Source: Anniella stebbinsi
Taxonomy: Eukaryota; Chordata; Lepidosauria; Squamata; Anniellidae
DNA length: 64,000 nt
Reading direction: 5' to 3'
Assembly (NCBI GenBank): GCA_029215795.1
Contig: JARDYH010000001.1
Span: 296,986,654 to 297,050,653 of the forward strand
Positions 46,570-56,176 of the stretch are shown piece after piece. Every line of letters begins with the position of its first letter. The first letter of the stretch is position 1. The notes under the pieces were generated by a model. The model was not told the origin of the DNA, searched no databases, and worked only from the letters and a program-made list of their open reading frames with translations. The translations under genes were made by a program, and so were the position numbers.

Positions 46570-46760
46570 GCACATAGGAAGCTGCCTTACACCGAGTCAG
46601 ACCATTGGTCCATCTAGCCCAGTATTGTCGACACTGACTGGCAGCAGCTCTCTAGGGTTTGGCAGGATTCTTTCCTTTCCCTACTTGGAGAAGCCAGGGA
46701 TTAAACCTGGACCTTCTACATACAAAGCAGGTGCTCTATCACAATGAGCTATGGCCCCTC
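46570..46760 (-). mobile_element. tRNA-derived SINE, near full length
   Basis: On the minus strand it starts GGGGCCATAGCTCATTGTGA, with an A-box-like TAGCTC...TAGAGC and a B-box-like GGTTTAATCCC near 46694-46704. The body ends with GTAAGGCAGCTTCCTATGTG. The head resembles a tRNA 5' half, but the anticodon arm and acceptor do not close into a functional tRNA. It is a different family from the Sauria SINEs. Confidence 0.85.
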
Positions 46761-48324
46761 CCAAAGTAATATTCTAATGTATTCTTCTTATAGCTTATTT
46801 TAGGAATTAGAAGTTAAAACTAGCTTGTGACTGACTGCATTTCCAAGTAAGGCTGGATTATTTATACAATACATGAGATCCAGTTCATTAATTTTATATG
46901 GGTTATTGTAGATTTTGCTCATCCAGTGGTACGGAGTGAAACATTTCAGTGCATTTTCATATACAATCAATAGGGCACAATCCTATGCATGTTTAGGCAA
47001 CAAAAAACCCTACCACTCCTAGCATTTCCCAGAAAGCATGGGCAACGCTGGGAATTGTAGGACCTTTTTCTGTCTAAACATGCATTGAATGTCACTCTTA
47101 GAAATAGAAAGGTGAAGAACTTTTAAACAAAACTTCAGTGATATGGATACTTTAATAAATATATCCTCAAAGATCACTTTTGGATGTACCTTAAGAAGTG
47201 AGAAGATTTGAGTAATTCCTTTTCAGGAAACTCTAATGTGAGTTTCAACTGCCAGATTAGCCTTTCTTTTCTTATTTAAAAATAGCAATATCTAACTGTG
47301 CTAATGTCAATAGAATGGCATTTCCCTGCTATCACTACCTAACTAAATATTAACCTGAGTTCCTCGGCTTTCTTTAATCAGTAGTTAAATTTTACATCAG
47401 TTTGATATCAGGATGTGATTCAAAGTTCCAGACATGCCATCTACTGTATATCAAGGTTGGAAGACTTCAGGATTGCAGGATATAATTAGTTCTTTATTAG
47501 AATCCCAAGATCCACTAACCTACATCTCCCATATCACTCTGGTAACATATGAATTGTGCCTAAATGTATTTAGGATGTGAGAACAAATTAAAGAATGTCT
47601 GTTTGCAGTATCTACTTTGGGTTTTTGTTTAACAGAACACTAAGATCCACCGACCAAAACTGGTACAAACGACATATACTTAAAATTAAAGGATTATGAG
47701 CGCAGGACTTTGTTCTGAGTACCTATCTTCTGCCTAGCCCTCATCAATGCTACAGCAAAATTAGAGCAAGGTTAATTATGAATAATTACATTATGCAGAT
47801 CTCATTTAAACCCATTTTGGTGAGATACTGGACAATCCCCACAAAATCGCCAAATCTACTTTGATTCCAAGGAACCTTCTTACATTCATTGTAAGGAAAG
47901 AACCAAAAAGTAAATAAATCAAGGGAACTGAGCCAGGAAGAAAAGTAAAAGCTACAGGAAGGTGGGGCAACAGGATGGCTATGAGGGCAGGTTAATTAAT
48001 CATGTCTCCAACTTCAGCAAATTTACAGTAAAAATGTCTTCTTTGAAGTGGCCAAGTAATTTCCTTGTTTGCCCACTTAAATAATATTGCGGGTGGGGGA
48101 GTGATTGCCATCAGTCTGCTGAGGTAGCTCTTCTAAAACAGTCACTAAGATATTTTTCCCATTTTCCTGCATATTTGCATTTTAATTAAAATTATCTGTG
48201 AGGGCAAACTTCAAGAGAACTCATTCTTTCAATTGTTGGTCTTCTGATATTATTTTCAATACATGTAGACATGACTCTGTGCTAATTTTGGCGATGCCTA
48301 GTAATAGTTATGCCAGATGCTAAA
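46761..48324. other. Unrecognised sequence with one palindromic repeat
   Basis: The hairpin repeat at 46975-47090 (CCTACCACTCCTAGCATTTC / CTGGGAATTGTAGGACC) is the only structured element seen. Confidence 0.4.
46975..47090. repeat. Palindromic repeat, GTCTAAACATGC ends
   Basis: The left AATCCTATGCATGTTTAGGC mirrors the right TTTCTGTCTAAACATGCATT around an inner hairpin. A closer-to-consensus copy lies at 62205-62330. Confidence 0.65.
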
Positions 48325-49022
48325 CCAATTTATTTATTTTATTTATTAAAATGTTTGTATCTTGCCCTATATCACTGGGATCTCAGGGTGGCATGCAGAT
48401 AAAACCAGAACAATGTAAAACAATAAATAATATACACAGCTAAAGATGTATTAAATTGTTAACAAATTAAAACCAGTAGATGTTTTTAAAAAGCAATAGA
48501 AAGAATTAAAAACTAGTAAAACTATGTGCAACCATGGAGAATTTGATAAAAAGCCATGTTTTAACTTGGTGCCAAAATGAAGCCAGCATCGGCGCCAGTT
48601 GGGCCTCCAAGGGAAGGGTATTCCAAAACCGGGGTGACACAACAAAGAAAGCCCCCTCCCATGTCCCACTATAATGTATGGCTCAATTCGGACGACACAA
48701 TAAACAATTGGTGTGGGGGAAACAATCGTCAGGTTTTTTTACTATTGTGTCATCCGAATGCTGCCATAGTCAACTCAGCGCTGATCCTCATCCACACCAC
48801 AGTTGATTATTTATTAACATGTTGTGTGGGGAGTGCCCCCTAGGGTTAGGGTTAGTCAACCCACCATTGACTGTCATATCGTCCGAACTGAGCCTATGTC
48901 TCACATTGGTGGGATGCAGAGGAGAGCTTCTCTAATAGATCTTAAATCTCGGGCAGACATATATAGGTAGAGGCAGTCCCTCGAGTACTGAAGTCCCTAG
49001 CCATTTAGGGCTTTAGATGTCA
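48325..49022 (-). mobile_element. L2-clade LINE 3' part, split by a MITE
   Basis: A (TTTA)n tail is followed by GTTTGTATCTTGCCCTATATC. The decayed C-terminal region continues to about 48676, is interrupted by the MITE at 48680-48894, and resumes with CACATTGGTGGGATGCAG up to GGGCTTTAGATGTC near 49013. Confidence 0.7.
48680..48894. mobile_element. 215-bp MITE with GGCTCARTTCGGACGA ends
   Basis: Terminal inverted repeats GGCTCAATTCGGACGACAC and its mirror ATATCGTCCGAACTGAGCC are flanked by a 3-bp TAT on both sides. Inside, inverted CAATAAACAATTG/ACTATTG-type pieces occur. A 3-bp AT-rich duplication would fit a PIF/Harbinger-type element, but this is not certain. It interrupts an older L2, which gives its relative age. 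Confidence 0.75.
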
Positions 49023-49027
49023 CTGCC

Positions 49028-49362
49028 ACCACAGACCCTTCTCTGTGGTGGCCCCCCAATTGTGGAACGATCTCCCTGACGCGGCCTGCCTGGTGCCAAC
49101 ATTGTTATCTTTTTGGCGCCAGGTCAAGACTTTCCTCTTCTCTCAGGCATTTGGCAATATGTGAGGAGCCTGGGTTTGTTTTGTTTTGTAGCTTTTTGAA
49201 GTGTTGTTGAGGTTTTAAATGTACAGATTGTGTGTATGTTGTATGTTTTTTCTGTTTTAATTTTTGTATATTGTTTTTAATTGTTTTTAATCCTATGTAA
49301 ACCGCCCAGAGAGCTTCGGCTATGGGGCGGTATACAAATGTAATAAATAAATAAATAAATAT
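49028..49362 (+). mobile_element. L2-clade LINE 3' fragment
   Basis: The frame FSVVAPQLWNDLPDAA-like to VKTFLFSQAFGNM is followed by the 3' UTR with CCGCCCAGAGAGCTTCGGC, GGGGCGGTATACAAATG and an (AATA)n tail. It is the sister of the copy at 14115-14738, truncated further downstream. Confidence 0.88.
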
Positions 49363-49385
49363 AAACATATTGAATTCCTACCAGA

Positions 49386-50445
49386 AGCTTATAGGCAGCC
49401 ACTGTCCAGGAAAGGCCATAGCTGGAGGATCAGCCGAAGTTGACCCCAAGTACTCTGGGCCACCAAGTCCATCTGGGCCTCCAGTGACAAGGATGGACCT
49501 AGGAGTATTGCCAAGCTACACACCTGCTCCTTCAGGGGGAGTGTAACCCCATTCAGAACAGGGCGCTTACCCAATTCCCAGACTCGGGAACCACCAATCC
49601 ATAGAGCTTCCGTCTTATCTGGTTTCAGCTTCAGTTCATTGGCCCTCATCCAGCCCATTACACCCTCCAGACACTGGTACAGGACTTTCGCACACCCTGC
49701 TGACTCTGATGACAAGAAGAAATAGAGATTGCACCCAATCCCCAAACTCCTAATGACCTCACCCAATGGCTTCATATAGATGTTGAACAACAGGGGAGAT
49801 AAAATAGAGCCCTGTGGCACCCCACAGCTTAATAGCCATGGGGTGGAACAGGAATCCCCCACTACCACTCCCTGGCATTGGCCCTGCAAGTAGGAGCGGA
49901 ACCACTGTAACACTGTGCCTCCTACTCCCATCTCACAGAGCTGATCCAGTAAGATAACCTGATCAATGGTATCAAAAGCTGCCGAGAGATCCAGGAAGAC
50001 CAACAGGGCAGCACTCCACCTGTCTTTCATCGAGAGTAAGTTGTCGGTCAGAGCTACCAAGGCTGTTTCAGTGCTGTGCCCTGGCCTGAATCCAGACTGA
50101 AATGGGTCCGGATAATCAGTTTCCTCCAAGAACGACTGAATCTGCCTAGGCACCACACACTCAAGCACCTTGCCCAAAAAGGGGATATTAGCAATAGAGT
50201 GGTAGTTCACACATACCTCTGGGTTCAGGGAGGTCCTCTTCAGGAGAGGGTACACTACAGCATCTTTCAAGGCAGCAGGCACCCTCCCCTGACAAAGTGA
50301 AGCATTTACCACACCCTGGACCCACCCAATCAATCCAACCTCTGCTAGATCATAGTAGCCAAGATAGCAAGGGTCAAGCTTACATGTGGTGGGACAGACT
50401 GATTCAAGCATCTTGTCCACATCATAATTTGTAACTTCTAGAAAC
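49386..50445 (-). mobile_element. L2-clade LINE RT domain with catalytic box deleted
   Basis: A single long minus-strand frame (50543-49389) covers the RT: DAVVYPLLKRTSLNPE, FQSGFRPGHSTETALVAL, motif A FLDLSAAFDTID, motif B GVPQGSILSPLLF, then the KLKPDKTE segment. At motif C the sequence reads GCNLYFFLSSES where YADDTQLYF is expected, so the catalytic YADD is lost by an in-frame deletion. The open frame upstream of about residue 30 is flank rather than LINE. The 3' end is absent: it stops at 49386, next to the opposite-strand L2. Confidence 0.9.
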
Positions 50446-51099
50446 TCAAGAATGCCTATGTACATGACACCACATCTTTTTAATGTAGAGGTTAAACATG
50501 TAGAGTTCATGGTTTTGCTTTTATTTCTATCTCCAAGAACCAAGTTCCTGACTGGATATTTAGATGACAGTTATTTTATACTATTGTATACAAGTTTTTC
50601 TAACTGAATTTAACCTATTGCTAGCAACAAGACAAGCTGGTCTTCCACACATACTGTTATATGTATCTGGTCCAGGTCCTGGTAAGGCTAAATGCTTCAA
50701 GATAGTCTAATGATATTAAGTCTGATAGCCCGCTCAATTAGGACTGGTGGCAACACCTAGTAGTTATAGCCAATTTTCACAGTGAGGTACTTCTTTTTAT
50801 ATGCTGTTTAGTCAGATGTTTGGCCAGGCTATGCCAGAAACAGGTTGGTAAAAACCTCTGATTTCCCACTGGTGTGTGGTACAGAAAGATGGATTTTTAT
50901 CTTTATTTTTTGTGAAAGAGGTAGAAATACACAAGGCTGAAGCAAAGATAGGGAGAGGATTTACGTTTTTTCTGAGACGAAAATTCAAAATATTTAAAAT
51001 ACTTGAGAGCTAATTCTGACAGGGTAATATTTCCCTACTTATTTCTCATACCTTTGTTCCACTGCTTTCCCACATGCAGAAGGAAAGATACAGGGATTT
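50446..51099. other. Unrecognised sequence between L2 copies
   Basis: No gene or repeat was recognised. Confidence 0.4.
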
Positions 51100-51109
51100 G
51101 TATGTTCAG

Positions 51110-52235
51110 AAGAAAAAGAGCTATGGTTGGGCAAGAGGCAATTTTGAGCAAGGAGATGGCTGGAGGGTTTTCCAAATGATGGATGCCACTACAGAGAAGG
51201 CCCACTGTCTGGGTTCTGTCCATTTCGGAATGACCAGCAAGACTTCCTCTGCTGAGCTTAAAGGTCACTTGGGCATTTATAAGGGAAGGCGGTCTGCTAG
51301 GTATCCTGGTCCCAAGTTGTTTAGGGCTTTATACGACAGTAACTGCATAGTAAGTCATAACTGCATCCAGGCACTGGTTTAAAACATGCATGGCCTGTCC
51401 CGAATCAGATGTTACAGAGAAAGAGTTGGGTGTCTTCAGCATACTGGTGACACCTTGCCCCAAAACTCCTGTTGACTGCTCCCAATGGCTTCATATCAAT
51501 ATTAAATAACATTGGGGAAAGGATGGTGCCTGTAGCACCTCACAGTTCAACTGCCATGGGACAGAGGTACAGTCCCCTAATGTTATTCTCTGGAAACGAC
51601 CCCACAAGTATGAGTCAAGTCATTGTAGAACAGTGCCTCCAATTCATAGAGTTAGTTCAGGAGGATACCGTGGTCAACAGTATCAAAAATCGCTGAGAGA
51701 TCAAGTAGTAGTAAGGGGGTTGCACTCCCCTGTCCCTCTCCTGAAGAAGGTCATCCATTAGGGCGACGAAGGCCAATTCCATCCGAAAACCAGGCCTGAA
51801 CCCAGACTCGAATAGATCCAGATAATCAATTTCATCCAAGAGCACCTGCAGCTGAGATGCCACCACTCTCTCAAGCACCTTACTCAGAAATGGGATATTG
51901 CTATAGATCTCCGGATCAAGGGAGGTTTTTTTCAGGAGTGGTCATACCACTGCCTCCTTCAAGGCAGTGGGGAACTACACCATCCTGCAATTATGCATTC
52001 ATCACTCCCCTGATCCATATAGTCGCCCTCCACGGCTAGCTCGAATAAGCCATGACAGGCAAGGGTCGAGAAAGCATGTGATGGGTCGAACAGATGCAAG
52101 CATCTTGTCCACATCCTCAGGCTCCAAAAACTGAAATTGATCCCATAAAACAGGATAAGACGATGCACTGGACAGCTCAACAGACACTGAATCAATAGCT
52201 AATATATTTGTCATGCTGCCTTTAAAACTAATCAA
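51110..52235 (-). mobile_element. Degraded L2-clade LINE
   Basis: Successive minus-strand frames show the RT approach region (LERVVASQLQVLLDEIDYLD, ESGFRPGFRMELAFVALMDD), a decayed motif B and motif C area (51440-51560), and a C-terminal piece near 51130-51330. Many frameshifts and stops separate them. Relative to the copy at 49386-50445 it extends further 5', to about 52235. Confidence 0.75.
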
Positions 52236-52347
52236 TTCATATTAAACAAACAGTCCAACTAAAATGTCTCTCAGTATACTCTTGCACAATCCCAATACTT
52301 TCAATGAGGTTTGTGCAAAATACGTTTCTGGGTGGATGAGACACTGT

Positions 52348-52528
52348 GACTGGGTTCCCATGACACAACAACCCACCATGGCAGCCAGCCATGGATGGTT
52401 ATCGTTCCGTCTAAACCCAGATCTCTTTCTGCGGGTTGGCTTATTTTTTGGGCAACAAGCCACGGCAAGAGCCAATGGCTTTTTGTAGGGTTATTCTTCC
52501 CCACGATCGGTATCATCTGAACCTGGGA
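52348..52528. mobile_element. MITE, GGTTCAGACAACA family, short copy
   Basis: The left end GACTGGGTTCCCATGACACA and the right end GGTATCATCTGAACCTGGGA form imperfect inverted repeats. Internal AACCCACCATGG / TGGGTTATT-like pieces match the copy at 32868-33291. Confidence 0.5.
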
Positions 52529-52530
52529 CA

Positions 52531-53743
52531 GATTTTATCATAGGTTGCTGTGATTGGCTACAGATTTGCTCAGCAAGAACAGCAAAAAGGCCAATGCTGC
52601 TTCCTTTTTGCAATCTTGCCAGTGACTGCCTTTCCAAACAAAATGGTACTTTGGAAATCACTCATCCCTAATATTTATTTTAAAACAACAACAGAGCTTC
52701 CAAAATACGCAGTTCAGATTGTGATTTTTTAATTGCTTTTTTTGTCGGTCTTTCACAAGTGCACAAGTGTGCTCCTAAAGCTGTGACCTGTAGTCTTTTC
52801 CTTGTCTGTTTCAGCTGTCAAAGGTACCAGGGAGTAGGTAACATACAAGAAAACTGACAACATGAGTGATTTGTGCAGTTGCAAAGGACCTGGGCTGAAT
52901 TAATACTGAGGACATGAAAGAACCCGGTAGTGCAATTTAGAAGCACCAAATAATGGGGAAGCCAAATAACTAGGTGCATAAAAACCAGGGGACAATATCT
53001 CCTTCTTCCAATGTGATCCTCTCAATTTTCAGTGTTGGACTGAAACTTCTCAGTGCCCCCCCCCACCTTTCCAACACTTCCCTGAGTGTCCAGCTACTTC
53101 GGAAAGGAGAGATATTAACAATATCCAAACTATTGGATATTGTAACAATATACAAACTATTGTTTGTATAATTTTATCTGTATGCTACCCTGAGATTCTA
53201 GTGATATAAAGCAGGATATAAATGTTTTAATAAATAAATAAAATAAATAACTACACACACTTTTCACAGCTCCATTAACTGCTCTGTTACTACAAGGTAC
53301 AACTTTCCCCTCCATCTATTTATCAGCCATTAAATTTATGCAAAATTGCCCACCATTTACTTCCGAGCCATTAAATCTGCACAAATTTTGCCTCCATTTG
53401 CTTCCCTGCCATTAAATTTGCATATATTTCTATTTCCCCAAAATGTGCAAATTTCCCTGACATTAAAAAAAAAACTTATGGGACAACAGCACCAATAGTA
53501 CTTACACCAGGAAATTGACCAGGCATGAGTATACATATCGGACAGCTATAAGAGTGCAATTGTGAAAGACTGACAAGAAGAGGAAGAGGCTGAAAAAAAC
53601 CAACTCCAATTACTCATTCTTAAGGTTCCCCCAAAAAAATTTCAACCCAGTGAACAAAAAGAGGTAGTGATCAGAGCAGGGAGGGGGAGACAAGATGGGT
53701 TCTGCCATGAAGAATAATGAGATACCAGCTGAAGGACTTAGGG

Positions 53744-53745
<2 letters not shown>
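52531..53745. other. Unrecognised sequence with a LINE-like tail
   Basis: A short tail, GGATATAAATGTTTTAATAA with (AAATA)n at 53210-53251, looks like the extreme 3' end of a plus-strand retroelement. A tandem-like pair (GCCATTAAATTTATGCAAAAT and similar) repeats at about 53325-53415. No gene was recognised. Confidence 0.4.
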
Positions 53746-53782
<37 letters not shown>

Positions 53783-53935
53783 TATTTATTTATCACCTGC
53801 CTCTCCCAACGGATCGAGGCGGGGAACAACACCAAACACAAAATACAAAAACTGATTAAAAGCAGATAAAACCAGTACATCATTAAAACACCAATAAAAC
53901 ACCAATAAAACACTTTAAAATTCATCTGTGTAGGA
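53746..53935 (-). mobile_element. L2-clade LINE extreme 3' end
   Basis: An (AAT)n tract (53746-53781) is followed by CACCTGCCTCTCCCAACGG and ATCGAGGCGGGGAACAACAC. This is the reverse complement of the 3' UTR of the 1207-2467 family. Confidence 0.85.
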
Positions 53936-54075
53936 GTGGGAGATCGAGCCATGGTGAGCCCAGTTGTTTGTTGGATGCACCAGAGGTTATTCCATGAACA
54001 ACCCTCACTGTGTAGCTTATTCACAGGGTGGTTTACCGTGACGTGTGAACGTGGCCAACCCTTACTGTAGTGTGT

Positions 54076-54338
54076 CAATGGCCACCAATTTGAATAGCTT
54101 TAAAGGGGGATTCGACAAATTCATGGAGGATAAGGCTATCAATAGCTACTTATTTTGATAGCTATATGCTACTTCCAATATTAGAGGCAATACATCTACA
54201 TACACCATTTATTGGAGAACATGGGTGGAGAGTGCTTTTGTACTCATGTGGGTCTCTCATGGGCAACCGGTTGGCTACTGTATGAACAGAATGCTGCCCT
54301 AGATGGACACTTGCTCTGATCCAGCATGGCTCTTATGT
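54076..54338 (+). mobile_element. CR1-like LINE 3' end
   Basis: AATGGCCACCAATTTGAATA and GACAAATTCATGGAGGATAA lead to AGAATGCTGCCCTAGATGGA and GATCCAGCATGGCTCTTATG. This is a second CR1-type 3' end, different from the ATTCTATG type. It is repeated at 59952-60380 and in inverse at 55512-55630. Confidence 0.75.
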
Positions 54339-54339
54339 T

Positions 54340-54576
54340 TGTTTATTTATTTATTTGTTATATTACATTTATATCCCCCCTTTTTTCCTCCAGGGAACCC
54401 AAGGTGGCATACATAATGCTCCTTCTCTCCATTTTATCCTCACAATAACCACCCTGTTAGGTACGTTGAGCTGAGAGTCTGTGACTGGCCCAAAGTCACC
54501 CAGTGAGATTGTATGACCAAGTGGGAACTAGAATGCAGATCTCCAACACTCTAACCACTACACCACACTGACTCTT
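54340..54576 (-). mobile_element. Sauria SINE, near full length
   Basis: On the minus strand it begins AGTCAGTGTGGTGTAGTGGT, has TAGAGTGTTGGAG, then the GTGACTTTGGGCCAGTCACAG body, and ends with GGATATAAATGTAATATAAC and a (TAAA)n tail. It abuts the CR1 3' end. Confidence 0.88.
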
Positions 54577-54783
54577 ACATTCTTCCTCCCATCATGGCTA
54601 TTCCAATATCATATGTTGCACAAATGCTTGTACAAATGCATGCCATAAAATATATGGTGGGAATCAACCCCATATGCCTTTCTGAAGTAGGCTTCGGGGT
54701 ACTACATTGCTTGGTAAGTAACTAGAAGAAATGAACTTTTTAAAAAGAAAAATAAGATGCACATTTCCTCTCTAGAACTACTG

Positions 54784-54816
54784 TTCACAACAGTAGTTCT
54801 AGCTTAGCTTTCATTC
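54784..54816. repeat. Perfect 15-bp hairpin
   Basis: CTAGAACTACTGTT and AACAGTAGTTCTAG flank a 3-nt loop. Confidence 0.7.
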
Positions 54817-54897
54817 AGAATAACCATGTCAGTCCATAATGCATGATTATTTTTTTTTGGCAAGTTACCTTCATATTTCTCCTTGCCATGGATAAAA

Positions 54898-55095
54898 GTT
54901 TATTTATTTATTTATTTATTTATTTATTACATTTGTATACCGCCCCATAGCCGAAGCTCTCTGGGCGGTTTACATAGGATTAAAAACAATTAAAAGCAAT
55001 ATACAAAAATTAAAACAGCAAAAACATACACCATACACACAATCTATACATTTAAAAACCACATCAACACTTCAAAAACTACAAAAACAAAGCAC
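54898..55095 (-). mobile_element. L2-clade LINE extreme 3' end
   Basis: A (TTTA)n run is followed by GTATACCGCCCCATAGCCG and CTCTCTGGGCGGTTTACATA, the reverse complement of the 3' ends at 14738 and 49362. Confidence 0.85.
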
Positions 55096-55511
55096 AACTA
55101 AATAATTTCAATGGCTGGGGTCCAAAGAACATAGGTGTGTGCCCAGGAGGCTTGACATGCCCAGGGAAATTGTTCACTCCTTTTTCTTTGAAGAGCAGAT
55201 GGCCATGCATTTGAAACATTTCTCCGTTTTAACATTGTTTATTATGCAGGATTGGAAAGGGGAGAACTGCTGTTAGAAAAACAAAAACCTAAACCCCTTT
55301 GGGTGCACAGAACTGGTTGAACGGTTCTTTGGATATAATTAAAACATATTTTAATGTTTTAAATATATTAGGTTTATTCACATCTGCCTTTAGATATTAA
55401 CAATGTAACAAAATTGACAGAGGCTATACTTTCCTAGGGCATGAAATTAAAGGGCTTCTGAAAAGTAATTAGAGCTTTTGATTATTGTTATTTTTTTTAA
55501 AAAAAGCTACG

Positions 55512-55630
55512 TAAGAAAATAAGTGCCATGGTGGTTCAGACTGAGGGTCCATCAAGTCCAGCATTCTGTTCACACAGTGGTCGACCAGCTGTCGACCAGG
55601 GACCACAGAGCAGAACACCTCTAATATCGT
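55512..55630 (-). mobile_element. CR1-like LINE 3' end, degraded
   Basis: GGTCCATCAAGTCCAGCATT and CTGTTCACACAGTGGTCGAC are the inverse of the element at 54076-54338. An internal GTCGACCAG duplication is present. Confidence 0.6.
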
Positions 55631-56168
55631 TTGTCAGAAAAGGTACTTTTCAAAAGTACTTCATAATGGCTTTCCATTTTATGGCCTCACAAATACACAA
55701 ATGAGCATAAAATAAATTTCAAACACAAAAGCTACAGTTAGCCAAACTCAAGGGTGTGATAAAATCTCAGCATTTAAAAAAAAACCTAAAGCTATAACCT
55801 TCTGTAATCTTGATAAATATTGGAAATACGTCCATTTAAGTGCACTTTAATTCCACCCTTCATTATATCAGGGGTGCAAAACCTCTGGACCATGGGGCAA
55901 TCTTAACCCTAACCCTACGCAGGCAAGTCACAGCATCCATCCCAGAGATAACAACAGGGGAGCAGGGCGGCTGGGCTTTTTCCATGCTGGGAGGAGTACA
56001 GTTCTGTGCCTCCTTCCAGCATGAAGAAAAAAGAAAGGGCGATTAACGTCAGAGCAGGGCCATACCCTGCAGAATGGGAGGAAAACCGCTCCCCCATCCC
56101 AACATAGTTCTGCATCCCTGCATTATATCTTAGTAGTTATAATGTATTAAGATCATCATAGTATTATT
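55631..56168. other. Unrecognised sequence
   Basis: No gene was recognised. It includes a short AACCCTAACCCTA run near 55906. Confidence 0.4.
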
Positions 56169-56176
56169 AATATTAG

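Noticed and set aside
46690..46760. Possible tRNA gene on the minus strand
   Set aside because: A- and B-box-like sequences are present but belong to a SINE head; the acceptor and anticodon arms do not close properly and the SINE body follows.
48841..48858. Interstitial telomere repeat (TAGGGTTAGGGTTAG)
   Set aside because: Only about two units lie within a MITE; a similarly short run at 55906 is also too small to be meaningful.
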